NCBI RefSeq assembly: GCF_000716445.1
Contig: NZ_JNWK01000020.1
Coordinates: forward strand, 62,001 to 126,000
Origin: Streptomyces wedmorensis
GTDB lineage: Bacteria > Actinomycetota > Actinomycetes > Streptomycetales > Streptomycetaceae
DNA length: 64,000 nt
Direction of reading: 5' to 3'
The stretch's first letter is position 1; each line of letters opens with the position of its first letter. The position numbers and the translations under genes were made by a program. The notes under the pieces are model-generated. The model saw nothing but the letters and a program-made list of their open reading frames with translations, searched no databases and had not been told where the DNA came from. Below are positions 56,412 to 64,000 of this stretch, one piece after another.

Positions 56412-56816
56412 TTACTGACGCCAAAGCCTCAGATAACGGCGGAGACCAGCCGTTCGTCGCGGCCGCTGCTCTCCCCTGTCATGGACGACCAGCAAATGGA
56501 GGTCTCGGTCCCGGTTTTGGTCGATTTCTGCCGCCGAGTAGCGGCGGCTCCAGTGAACGCGACCGTCGCGGATCCAGTAGTGAGACTGGCACGGGAGGGA
56601 CCAGCTGCCGATCGATGGGGTGAGGGAAACATTCTCGCCGTCGTAGGTGAGGGACCACTGGGCTGGGGAGAGTGGTGTGACGACTTCGTGCCCGCATCCG
56701 CAGCAGCACAAGTGGCCGCAGGTGCGGTAGGGGATCGAGATGTAGAGCACCCCTGCGTCCATGGCCTGGGGAAAGGTCTCGGTGAAGACCGGGCTCAGGA
56801 TGTCTTGCGGAGTCAC
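56412..56816 (-). CDS. DUF6527-family protein of the ubiquitin-like module
   Basis: GTG 56816 overlaps the ThiF stop (GTGA) and gives 134 residues. CGHLCCCGCGHEVVTPLSPAQW is a Cys-rich, probably zinc-binding knuckle. PSIGSWSLPCQSHYWIRDGRVHWSRR follows, the DUF6527 signature as I know it. These proteins occur next to multiubiquitin-type Ubl and E1 genes, where an E2- or E3-like role has been suggested but is not proven to my knowledge. Confidence 0.75.
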   Translation of the reverse strand: MTPQDILSPVFTETFPQAMDAGVLYISIPYRTCGHLCCCGCGHEVVTPLSPAQWSLTYDGENVSLTPSIGSWSLPCQSHYWIRDGRVHWSRRYSAAEIDQNRDRDLHLLVVHDRGEQRPRRTAGLRRYLRLWRQ

Positions 56817-57982
56817 CGCCGGTCCTCGTTGGCGATCTCGTTGGTGATCAGCGAGTACGTGGTGTGGGCCTCGTCGGTGGCGTCGGCGTAGATGCCGAGG
56901 GCGCGTTTCCAGCGGATGACGGCCAGGATGGCGTTGAGCGCGTTGAGGTCCGAGGTCTGGATGTTGCTTGCGTAGGCGTCGCGTTCGGGCGCGGGCTTGG
57001 GGATACGCCGGCGGGCGGCTTCTCGGCGACCGGGGAGGCTGGTGGTGATGCGGAGCAGTCCGCTGAGGCGGCCGTCGATCTCTTCGATGCCCATGCCGAC
57101 GTCGATGAATGGCACGTCGTGCGCTTCGATCCAGTTGATGATGGCCGGTTTGCTGGCCGCGTCGTCGGAGGCGAGGAACACGAACGTCGCCCCTTCGAGG
57201 AGGTCGAGGTTGCACTCGTCAAGGTACTGCTCGCAGCCGGTCACGCTGCGGTGCATGTTGGCGTAGACCGAGGCGAGATAGGTGGCCTTGGGCGGACGGG
57301 CGCGGAGGGTGTCGAGAGTGGGGGCCCCGGGTGCGCGGAAGGCGTTGTGGTTGTCGAAGGTGTCGCCGTCGATGAGGAGGATCGAGTCGACCTCGGTCTT
57401 GGCGACCTGGTCGAGGATGTAGCTTCCGCTGCCGCCGAGGCCGACGATGACGATGCGCTGTCCTCGGAATCGGCGGTTGATGGCGGTGATGCCGGCGCGG
57501 GGGGTGGCGGTGTCGCGGTAGGCGAAGGGGCTATCGTCGTCGATCTCCTGCCACGCGGCGCCAGGGGTGGGCGTGGCTGAGGGGTCGAGGGCGTAGGCGT
57601 GGTCGGCGATGATCCGCGTGTATGCGGTGATCTTCGTGTACTGGTCGGGGTAGCCGTTGGGGGTGGGCTTGCTGGAGAGCATGAAGTTCGCCTGCATGTC
57701 CTCGGCGATCACCCGGGTCTCCGGGTTGGCGAGGGTCAGGGGGCGGCCGTGCTCGGTGCACGGGGTGGAGCCGCCGAACCAGATGCGGTGGTCGGTGTCG
57801 GAGACGACTCGGTCTCCGCTGACGGTCACGGGGTAGGTGAGGAAGCCGTACTCGACGGTGCGGTTCTCGGTGACGTACGGGATGCGCTGGACGACGATGT
57901 GGCCAGCGCGCACGACGACGTCGTAGCCGTCGTCGAGGAGGCGGGACAGGTCGGGGTCACGAGCGAGAAGTGCGATAGACAT
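56813..57982 (-). CDS. ThiF/E1-like adenylyltransferase
   Basis: ATG 57982 gives 389 residues. Residues 1-165 are an N-terminal domain I do not recognise with certainty. The ThiF/MoeB/E1 fold follows with IVIVGLGGSGSYILDQ (nucleotide-binding loop, residues 181-187), LLIDGDTFDNHNAF (Asp205/207), FLASDDAASKPAI and DVPFIDVGMGIE. E1-like enzymes adenylate the C-terminus of ubiquitin-like proteins. The start overlaps the Ubl gene by 26 bp, so the two are coupled. Confidence 0.88.
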   Translation of the reverse strand: MSIALLARDPDLSRLLDDGYDVVVRAGHIVVQRIPYVTENRTVEYGFLTYPVTVSGDRVVSDTDHRIWFGGSTPCTEHGRPLTLANPETRVIAEDMQANFMLSSKPTPNGYPDQYTKITAYTRIIADHAYALDPSATPTPGAAWQEIDDDSPFAYRDTATPRAGITAINRRFRGQRIVIVGLGGSGSYILDQVAKTEVDSILLIDGDTFDNHNAFRAPGAPTLDTLRARPPKATYLASVYANMHRSVTGCEQYLDECNLDLLEGATFVFLASDDAASKPAIINWIEAHDVPFIDVGMGIEEIDGRLSGLLRITTSLPGRREAARRRIPKPAPERDAYASNIQTSDLNALNAILAVIRWKRALGIYADATDEAHTTYSLITNEIANEDRR

Positions 57983-58217
57983 CGAAAACCATCCCCTCCT
58001 TCACGCGGACGCTGTGGCCGGCCGTGAGGCTTCCCGCTCCGTGTCCGTCGTGTCCGCGGCTGTAGCGGACGGTGTAGGTGTCCTGGTCGTTCGGCGGCTG
58101 GCCGGGGTAGGCGAGGTCGACGACCTGCTCGTAGGTGATGGCCTTCGCCTCCCAGGTGTGGGGCCGGGCGTTGACGATGATCGTGACGGGCTTGGGCCCG
58201 TGGCTGTCCTGGGACAT
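57957..58217 (-). CDS. Multiubiquitin-domain-type ubiquitin-like protein
   Basis: ATG 58217 after GGAGGA gives 86 residues: VTIIVNARPHTWEAKAITYEQVVDLAYPGQPPNDQDTYTVRYSRGH and VKEGMVFDVYRTSRS. The pattern (I-V-N-x(4)-W-x(4)-ITYEQVVxLAY) is that of bacterial multiubiquitin domains, which have a beta-grasp fold. Only one domain is present and the C-terminus lacks Gly-Gly. It is the likely substrate of the downstream E1. Confidence 0.8.
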   Translation of the reverse strand: MSQDSHGPKPVTIIVNARPHTWEAKAITYEQVVDLAYPGQPPNDQDTYTVRYSRGHDGHGAGSLTAGHSVRVKEGMVFDVYRTSRS

Positions 58218-58326
58218 GGGGTCCTCCTGAAGTGGGGAGCGCGTGTTCGGACTGGTGAGTGCCCGGGGGTATCGGGCGTGCCGCCGCAGGGGGCGGCACG
58301 CCGGACGGCGGTTTCGCGATGGAGGG

Positions 58327-58611
58327 TCAGCGCCGGGGAAGAGCGAGGAGGTTGTTGGTCCACACGCCGTCGGCGTGGGTCCGCAGGTACTTCTCGCCTC
58401 GGGCGGGCGTCACGACGGCGACTTCCGTGCGGTGGCCGGCTGCGTCGCTGGTGTAGGCCTTGCCAGCCTGGTTCTCGATCCAGTCGACGATCTGCGCCCG
58501 GGTGCTGCTGCTTGCCTCGCCGGACGTCTGGTTGGTCCACCACAGGTGGGTGATGTGCTCGTGCGTGGTGCCGCCGGCCGTCAGGCGTACCGCGGTGATC
58601 TGAATGGCCAC
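58327..58611 (-). CDS. DUF3892-type small protein
   Basis: GTG 58611 gives 94 residues: VAIQITAVRLTAGGTTHEHITHLWWTN and a C-terminal part with AYTSDAAGHRTEVAVVTPARGEKYLRTHADGVWTNNLLALP. The I-x-x-V-R-L...H-E-H-I...W layout fits DUF3892 as I know it. It lies 110 bp upstream of the Ubl gene in the same operon. Function unknown. Confidence 0.75.
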   Translation of the reverse strand: MAIQITAVRLTAGGTTHEHITHLWWTNQTSGEASSSTRAQIVDWIENQAGKAYTSDAAGHRTEVAVVTPARGEKYLRTHADGVWTNNLLALPRR

Positions 58612-58766
58612 GTTGCTGTTCCTACTGTTCCTGCCGGCGACGTTCCGACGGGTTCCCGCAGCCGGCGCCGGGTTCCTTGGGCACCCTGGGTGGGGTGCTT
58701 CGCCTGGGACAGACGACGTAACTCGCGGGTAGGAAGACGCGTGCGGTTCGCGAGGCCGGCGGGGCG

Positions 58767-59792
58767 TCAGGAGCAGTCGAAGCAGCGGTCGCTGTTCGGG
58801 GGGAACATCGCGGGCGGGTGCACGATGAAGCAGCCGGGGCAGGCGCGGCCCGGGACACGGGACGGGCAGGCGCAGCGGCCGCAGTCGGGGCACTGAGGAA
58901 CGCGGCAGCTTGGGCAGGCGGGTTCGAAGGAGCGGTACTCCTCGTCGCAGTTCGCGCAGATGTAGTTGCGCGACTGGGGGCCGCTGCCTGCGGTGGGCGG
59001 AGTGAAGGCGCGCCAAGGGGCGGAGTCGGTGACGAGGACGGCGACGATGTAGCCGTCCATGGGGGCGGTGTCAGTGTGCAGTTCGCGTCCGAGGATGCCG
59101 TCGCGGTAACGGACCTGGGTTCTCCCTTGTGCGCGGCCGGAGCCGGTCAGGGCACGGTCGATGACGGGGATGTCACCTTGGAAGCTGCCACGTCGCAGGG
59201 GGCGCTCTCCGTGCGAGGCGGCGAAGGCGAGGTGTCCGGTGGGATCGAGGAGGAGAACGTGACCAGGAGCGGGGAGGTGCTGGGCTGCTCGCACGCAGAC
59301 GGCCATGCGGGAGGCGTTGCTCGCCCGCCACAAGTGGGTGATCGCCAAGGCGGTGAGGCCTTTGACGTCCAGGTGATGACCGACGAGGTGCGCGGGGAGC
59401 AGGATCTCGGCGGCGAACGCGTCGCAGGCGGCATCCTCGAGGAGGACGCCGCCGTCGAGTTCCCGGCTGAAGGGCTCCATAAGGTCAAAGCTGCTCTTCT
59501 GCAGGTGGTGACCGAGTTCGTGCAGAGCGGTGAAGTCCCGCCGTGCCTGACTGGCGGACATGGCGACCGACAGGCGCGGCGGCGGGCCGTAGTCGTATGC
59601 TCCGGCGACGCTACAGCCTTGTGCCGCCTGGCCCTCGGGAACGTCTTTGACGGTGAGCTCGGGCCAGGTCCGCAGTTCCGCGAGGGCGCCTTGTGTCAGG
59701 CGTTCGAGGGCACCGGGGCGAGCCGCTTCGACTTCCTTGATCATGGCGGCGGCCTGAGTGCGGGCTGCGCCGGCGAGCACGTAATTGACCAC
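58767..59792 (-). CDS. ImmA/IrrE metallopeptidase with C-terminal zinc ribbons
   Basis: The 341-residue protein has H91-E-L-G-H95 (FTALHELGHHLQ), the zinc site of ImmA/IrrE peptidases, and LEDAACDAFAAEILLPAHLV, the usual downstream Glu-containing helix. The C-terminal 65 residues are Cys-rich (CANC, CPSC, CPDCGRC, CPGC, CFDC) and probably form two or three zinc knuckles. ImmA/IrrE peptidases cleave repressors in phage and stress systems. The HTH-like protein encoded 20 bp upstream is its likely target. Confidence 0.88.
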   Translation of the reverse strand: MVNYVLAGAARTQAAAMIKEVEAARPGALERLTQGALAELRTWPELTVKDVPEGQAAQGCSVAGAYDYGPPPRLSVAMSASQARRDFTALHELGHHLQKSSFDLMEPFSRELDGGVLLEDAACDAFAAEILLPAHLVGHHLDVKGLTALAITHLWRASNASRMAVCVRAAQHLPAPGHVLLLDPTGHLAFAASHGERPLRRGSFQGDIPVIDRALTGSGRAQGRTQVRYRDGILGRELHTDTAPMDGYIVAVLVTDSAPWRAFTPPTAGSGPQSRNYICANCDEEYRSFEPACPSCRVPQCPDCGRCACPSRVPGRACPGCFIVHPPAMFPPNSDRCFDCS

Positions 59793-59812
59793 GCGAGGTG
59801 CCCCCTTTTCCT

Positions 59813-60721
59813 CTATTTGTCCAGGATGAGTTCGAAGTAGCGGTCCGTGCGGGCGGTCCAGTTCGGCTGGGCGCGGTCATCGTCGCGTGCCGCGAGCGTG
59901 AAGATGCCGTAGGCGGCGCGCAGTCTGCCGTCGCGTTCAGTCTCGTCGTACTGAGCAGCGAGCTTCTTGATCTGCGTGCGGCGCAGGGGGCGGTTCAGCT
60001 CGTGCACGACGACAGGTGGCAAGGCTGGGTTGGCCGCGAGCAGGTACCCGGCCGGCTGGCCGAGGTGCTCGGCAAGTGCGGCGGCTTGGTCGGCGGTGAG
60101 TGCCTGCTGTCCTCTCCATACGGCGAGCGCCTGGGGCGGCAGCAGATTCAATGCGGCCGCGAGCTGCGGGGCGGTGATGGCGTGGGCACGAAAAAGCTGG
60201 GAAAGGCCTCCCGCCCCTTGGGGAGCCCACTGTGCCGAGGCCAAGGCCTCAAGGCGGTCGGCGAGGACTGCGCGGTACTCGTCGGCTGCCGCGGACGGCA
60301 AAGCGCCGCTGCCCCGCTTGGTGCCTGCGATGGCATCGGCCAGTGTGCGGGAGGTGAGGATGTCAGGGCGGTTGGTCAGCTCGCCGACCTGCCGGTCCAG
60401 CACGCACCACGGAAGCGTCGTCTCCATGCCCCACCACAATGCCAGCGGCTGTTCCAGGGTGGTCGCCTGAGCGGGCAGAAGCAGGGTGTCGCTGTCAACG
60501 TACCGTTCGAAGGAGGTCGGCACGGCACGCACGGTGTCATCGTCACCGATCGTTGTGATCAGCAGCAGCTGGATGCTGTCCTCCCATGCCGCACGCCAGA
60601 TCTGGCCCGGACGTGGGTCCTGAGGTGGTGCGGTGGCCACCCGGTGGACGGCGTCGGGCACTTTCAATCCCGCCGCGGCGGCTACCAGCCTCTGGTAGGC
60701 AGTGGTGTGGACAGAGCTCAT
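59813..60721 (-). CDS. HTH-like protein paired with the ImmA/IrrE peptidase
   Basis: ATG 60721 after GGGGGAG gives 302 residues; ATG 60754 is also in frame. The N-terminal half (VPDAVHRVATAPPQDPRPGQIWRAAWEDSIQLLLITTIGDDDTVRAVPTSFE) is an unrecognised beta-rich domain. The C-terminal half includes AHAITAPQLAAALNLLPPQALAVWRGQQALTADQAAALAEHLGQ, which fits an XRE-like helix-turn-helix. XRE plus ImmA/IrrE pairs commonly act as regulator and protease. Confidence 0.6.
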   Translation of the reverse strand: MSSVHTTAYQRLVAAAAGLKVPDAVHRVATAPPQDPRPGQIWRAAWEDSIQLLLITTIGDDDTVRAVPTSFERYVDSDTLLLPAQATTLEQPLALWWGMETTLPWCVLDRQVGELTNRPDILTSRTLADAIAGTKRGSGALPSAAADEYRAVLADRLEALASAQWAPQGAGGLSQLFRAHAITAPQLAAALNLLPPQALAVWRGQQALTADQAAALAEHLGQPAGYLLAANPALPPVVVHELNRPLRRTQIKKLAAQYDETERDGRLRAAYGIFTLAARDDDRAQPNWTARTDRYFELILDK

Positions 60722-60801
60722 GCCGTCTCCCCCGTCTCCTCGGCTGTGGTCCATCAGCGCATTCTCTTCTCACTGGATCCAGACGACGTAACTGGGACGG
60801 T

Positions 60802-61755
60802 TCACGAAGGAGCGTCGCCGCAGCGCCGCAGCAGTGCGGTCATGACTGTCTGCGGGTCACTGTCCACGGATAGGGCGTCACGGAGCAGAGTTTTGAGATT
60901 GGACAGGACCATGGCCGCGTGGCCTTGCCGGATCTCCAGCAGCTGCGCCGCGTGATGGGCGTCCTTGTCGAGGTACGGGAGCAGCAGGCGCTCATTGGGT
61001 GCGAGGCGCTGCCAGATGTCCTCGGCCACTGCGTCGACCCCGGTCGGGTCCGGTGCGGTGGTGACCGTCTGCCGTTCGACGATTTCGGCGACGGTGCCTT
61101 CGTCGGCGTACAGCGGGGTGAAGCGGGCCGGTGCCAGGAGCTCGAACCGGGCCTCGAGGACCTTGGCGAGGTCCTCCTCCCGCACCGCGCCCTGTGCATG
61201 CTGCAGCACGCACAGCAGGATGGTCTTGAGGGCATGGACCGTCTGCTTGGGTGTGGGGCCGGCATGGTTCCAGCGGGTGATGCCGACCCCTGTCACCCGC
61301 GCGGCCCGGGCGATGAGATCGTCCAGGTCTCCCTGCCATACAGCTCCATCGGCATGGTCGGCCAGCGCCCAGCGGGGCGGGGAACCCTTGGTTTTCCGGT
61401 AGGCCAGGTCCTCGCTCATCAGCCGGGCGATACGGCGCCGAAGCTTGCCCCGCGGCGTCTTCTTCGCCTCGTCGATGAAGTAGTGCTTGATCGTCGCGAG
61501 ATACACACGTTCCAGCGAAGCATCGTCCGTGGCGAGCGCGAAGCAGCTTGTGACGAACTTCTGTCCTTTCCCATCGCGGGTCAGCATCGCCAGGACCACC
61601 TCATAGGCAGCGTCATCGCTCCACTCCGCGTGCCCCTCGGGCGGTGGAAAGCCGTAGGAGCGACGAACCTGGTGGACCAGTCGCCGCAGCAGGTCGAACG
61701 AGACCGGCCCCAGCTCGCCCGTCCGTGTCAGCTCCTCGAAAGCCCCGCCTGTCAC
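60802..61755 (-). CDS. Sigma-like protein at the head of the Ubl operon
   Basis: GTG 61755 after GGGGGTGG gives 317 residues; longer in-frame starts to 61884 exist. VYLATIKHYFIDEAKKTPRGKLRRRI looks like a region-2-type helix with basic tail, and LAPNERLLLPYLDKDAHHAAQLLEIRQGHAAMVLSNLKTLLRDAL like a region-4 helix-turn-helix. It may control the operon, but similarity to sigma factors is by pattern only. Confidence 0.55.
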   Translation of the reverse strand: MTGGAFEELTRTGELGPVSFDLLRRLVHQVRRSYGFPPPEGHAEWSDDAAYEVVLAMLTRDGKGQKFVTSCFALATDDASLERVYLATIKHYFIDEAKKTPRGKLRRRIARLMSEDLAYRKTKGSPPRWALADHADGAVWQGDLDDLIARAARVTGVGITRWNHAGPTPKQTVHALKTILLCVLQHAQGAVREEDLAKVLEARFELLAPARFTPLYADEGTVAEIVERQTVTTAPDPTGVDAVAEDIWQRLAPNERLLLPYLDKDAHHAAQLLEIRQGHAAMVLSNLKTLLRDALSVDSDPQTVMTALLRRCGDAPS

Positions 61756-62018
61756 GAGCCACCCCCGATCCCTTGCCCCCGCCCCGGCGCCTGCAGCCAC
61801 GGGGCTTCCAGTCTGCATACACCAGCATCTCCCTCCGCGGCATGCGACACACGCATATTCCCCTCGTCGCACAGAAGGGCCCACCCGCTATCCGGACAAG
61901 GAGGTGTCATGTTCTCTACGGGGCGGCACGGACGGCGGCAGAGACGCGGTGCAGTTCGAGCAAGCAGCGTCCGATCCCGAGGGCGAACCCGAAGCCCTCT
62001 ACAGAGGTCACAACATCA

Positions 62019-63641
62019 GTGCCCTACCGTGCGTTTGGTGTCGACTCGTACGAAGGCAAGGGTGCCGCCGAATCCGGTTCCATACGGCCGGTGACGAGGC
62101 GTGACGTCGCCAATAGCTTGACCGAGATCAACATTGTCGATGGGTCGATTCGCTTCACGGGCGGGTCGTCCATGCCTTGTGCGCCCCTGCGCACTTGCGT
62201 GCTCCGGCTGCCGCAACCGTACTTTCGCGGGGTTCTTGAAGTGCCCGTGCGAGCCGTAGGGGACTCATTGAAGCCGGCCAAGAAGGTACTCCTCGACCTC
62301 GACGCATCGTCGAACGTGTCCATCCGATCCAACGAAGAACTGCTCGGCAAGGTGCAGTCCGCGATCGCTGCGGACGACAAGGCGCGCAAGAAGAGGGAGG
62401 CCGAGCCGCTCCGCCGCAAACCGCTCCTGTCCGGGATCCCGGGCAACGAGCTCGACCGCCGGGTGCGGATCTCCATGTGGGACGTGCTGCACACGCTCGG
62501 CCGGGCCACGACGCTGTCCTGGAAGGGTGCCGGGCGCGGCCTTGCGGAGCACTGGGGAGCCCTGAAGTACAGCCAGGCATTGGCGGGCGGTCCTGACTCG
62601 TTCCTCGGGCTTTCGACCGAAGGGCGGAAGATCGCCGAACGGTACAAGACCATTCAGTCGCACGAGCTCGGCATGGCCTTCGGGCTCACGCTCGCCAAGC
62701 AGGTGCTCGGGCGCCGGTTCCCCGAGCACTCCGTGAGCATCGTCCCCGCCGACACGGTCTTGCGTGCCGGGTGGGCTCTCACGAGCAGGGAGAAGGGCAA
62801 CAAGGTCGGGTACGGGTACCGGCCGCAGTACTTCGCGGAGGTCTGGCGTCCTGGGGAGCCGTCCCTCGTGATCCCCATCGCGACCAAGGGCAACCACAGC
62901 AACGCGGCGATATCGGCCGGCCAGCTGGCGTCCGCGTCGGTGCACGCCGAGGCCGTGCACATCGGCGCGTGGAACGAGACCCCGAGCCTGCTGTTCAGCA
63001 CGGAACTTCCTGCGGACGGCACCGTGACCGTCCACACGCTGCAGGCTCCCGGCCGTGACGGCTGGCTCGCCGGCCCCTCCGGCGAGAGCAAAGCCGATCT
63101 GGACACCGCCCCATCGGAGGAGAACCCCTTTCCGGGGATCCAGCCGCCTCATGTGGGAGGGGCGGCTCGCGAGCCAGTTCCCGGCTGCCACGTGACCCCC
63201 GAGTACTTCAGGTGGTTTCAGCAGGTCCTCGGACATACGGCGGCGGCCGGGCTCATGGCCTTCACCGGCTCCGGTCAGGGCACTGCCCGCTACCTCACCA
63301 AACGGCAGGGCAATGAACGGTTCGACGACTTCGAACACGCTGCCGCCGGCAGCGTCCAGAACATCAGCCACCGCCTCCTCGGACGCACCTACGCCGGCAC
63401 CGACCACGTGTTCCGGCTGAACGGGCCGCGCGTCGAAGCATTCTCCGGCGTGGACAAGGCGCTCTTCGACCTCCTCGTCGAAGGGGAGGTCGAGGAGTAC
63501 CGCCTCCGCGTACACGCGGCCCGGCACACTCGTCCCCAGCTCGCCTGGGACAAGAAGTGGGGCGGCCCCGTATCCGTCCACGCTGACGGATCCGTCCTCG
63601 CCATCCGCCTGCTGCCCGGTCAGCGCGTGAAGCGCAGCTAG
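62019..63641 (+). CDS. 540-residue protein, function unknown
   Basis: GTG 62019, about 10 bp after AGAGG, is the best start; GTG 62088 is an alternative. No known family was recognised. Visible features are an N-terminal beta-rich part, a helical centre (SHELGMAFGLTLAKQVLGRRF) and YFAEVWRPGEPSLVIPIATKGNHSNAA. The last has an acidic residue and a xK strand that could suit a PD-(D/E)XK-like fold, which is speculative. It is divergent from the Ubl operon (263-bp promoter region) and ends before a strong hairpin, so it may be the effector or partner of that system. Confidence 0.75.
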   Translation: MPYRAFGVDSYEGKGAAESGSIRPVTRRDVANSLTEINIVDGSIRFTGGSSMPCAPLRTCVLRLPQPYFRGVLEVPVRAVGDSLKPAKKVLLDLDASSNVSIRSNEELLGKVQSAIAADDKARKKREAEPLRRKPLLSGIPGNELDRRVRISMWDVLHTLGRATTLSWKGAGRGLAEHWGALKYSQALAGGPDSFLGLSTEGRKIAERYKTIQSHELGMAFGLTLAKQVLGRRFPEHSVSIVPADTVLRAGWALTSREKGNKVGYGYRPQYFAEVWRPGEPSLVIPIATKGNHSNAAISAGQLASASVHAEAVHIGAWNETPSLLFSTELPADGTVTVHTLQAPGRDGWLAGPSGESKADLDTAPSEENPFPGIQPPHVGGAAREPVPGCHVTPEYFRWFQQVLGHTAAAGLMAFTGSGQGTARYLTKRQGNERFDDFEHAAAGSVQNISHRLLGRTYAGTDHVFRLNGPRVEAFSGVDKALFDLLVEGEVEEYRLRVHAARHTRPQLAWDKKWGGPVSVHADGSVLAIRLLPGQRVKRS

Positions 63642-63673
63642 CGGACTGTCCCGAAAACGCCGGAAGATCGAGT

Positions 63674-63711
63674 GCGTGACCTGCGGGTGCCGACGAACAC
63701 GCAGGTCACGC
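63674..63711 (+). terminator. 12-bp hairpin after the 540-residue protein gene
   Basis: GCGTGACCTGCG pairs perfectly with CGCAGGTCACGC across a 14-nt loop, 32 bp after the stop. Confidence 0.85.
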
Positions 63712-63782
63712 GCCCTAGCTCACTGATCACACCAGGTGCCTTCTAAGCACTTGACCGAAGGTTCGAGTCCTGCGGAGGCGCG
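63710..63782 (+). tRNA. Degenerate tRNA-Arg(UCU)-like sequence
   Basis: The 73-nt stretch has acceptor arms GCGCC/GGCGC, a perfect anticodon arm (GGTGC-CTTCTAA-GCACT, anticodon TCT) and a T-arm with TTCGAGT in GAAGG/CCTGC (one mismatch). The D-arm (TAGCTCACTGATCACACCAG) cannot form the normal GCTC/GAGC stem and the last acceptor pairs are mismatched. Probably a decayed tRNA gene or an attachment-site remnant. Confidence 0.4.
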
Positions 63783-64000
63783 CGACGGAAGGCATTCTCC
63801 GGTTACGCACAGCTCCTCAATGGAGATCGAACGATCGGCGCGCCCGGCCCCCGGGTCGACGGTCCGCCCCCAGCTCCGGATGAGGCCCCGTCTCTCGGGA
63901 TGAACACACGTCGCGCCCTTCGCGTAGACAGCGAGGGTGGGTCACCGGCCGCCCCAAGCACTCGATTCGGCCCGAACCGAAAATCTTGAGCACTCAAACA
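63783..64000. other. Window end without a recognised gene
   Basis: No coding region, RNA or repeat could be supported in the last 218 bases. Confidence 0.4.

Overview
The window looks like chromosomal DNA of a Streptomyces or close relative. G+C is high, codons end in G or C, GTG and TTG starts are common, genes overlap by ATGA or GTGA, and many families are typical of the genus (DUF2637, MobC/relaxase, SAV_2336-type vWA proteins, large APC permeases). No rRNA, intact tRNA or CRISPR array was seen.

Region 1 (1-26.2 kb) is dominated by potassium transport. It holds a kdp operon on the minus strand (small membrane ORF, kdpF, A, B, C, E, D), a second set (kdpF and kdpD on the minus strand, kdpB on the plus strand), an orphan DUF4118 sensor-like protein, a large APC permease and a KimA-like K+ permease. 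The promoter regions of these units share arrays of TGACG boxes at about 11-bp and 21-bp spacing, which suggests one response regulator (KdpE is the obvious candidate) for all of them. The region is also damaged. Both kdpB copies carry internal deletions, a serine hydrolase has lost its 5' end, an ArsR gene is fused by deletion to a cation-diffusion facilitator, and a paralogous membrane-protein gene has a frameshift. Unrelated genes lie in between (YnfA, TetR, SDR, a bL37-like peptide, GNAT).

Region 2 (26.2-36 kb) is a defence or conflict island. It has a PD-(D/E)XK (Mrr-like) nuclease protein, a remnant of an RNA methyltransferase beside another TGACG-box array, and a four-gene vWA-MoxR-VMAP operon: a Trypco1-like protein, a trypsin-VMAP protein, a MoxR ATPase and a vWA protein. 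The vWA protein continues in frame into a complete sulfite-oxidase-type molybdopterin domain.

Region 3 (36-46.4 kb) is an integrative mobilizable element: tyrosine integrase, excisionase, XRE repressor, a phage-O-like Rep with internal palindromic iterons, a DnaC-like loader, DUF2637, MobC, relaxase and small cargo genes. No FtsK/TraB translocase is present. Several of its genes appear to start at near-cognate codons (ATC, CTG, ACG, TTG). Two hairpins with a compensatory base change bracket the replication/mobilization block.

Region 4 (46.4-56.2 kb) holds a flavoprotein, an APH-fold kinase, and a tightly coupled minus-strand operon with three glycosyltransferases, a second APH-fold kinase, a PIG-L deacetylase and a thymidylate-kinase-like protein, preceded by an XRE/TPR regulator and a HAD hydrolase. 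It looks like a small uncharacterised glycoconjugate or natural-product pathway.

Region 5 (56.4-64 kb) is a seven-gene minus-strand operon with a bacterial ubiquitin-like module (multiubiquitin-type Ubl, ThiF/E1 and DUF6527) behind DUF3892, an ImmA/IrrE metallopeptidase, an HTH-like protein and a sigma-like protein. It is divergent from an unrecognised 540-residue protein, a strong hairpin and a degenerate tRNA-Arg-like sequence. With region 2, it is the best candidate for an incompletely described system.
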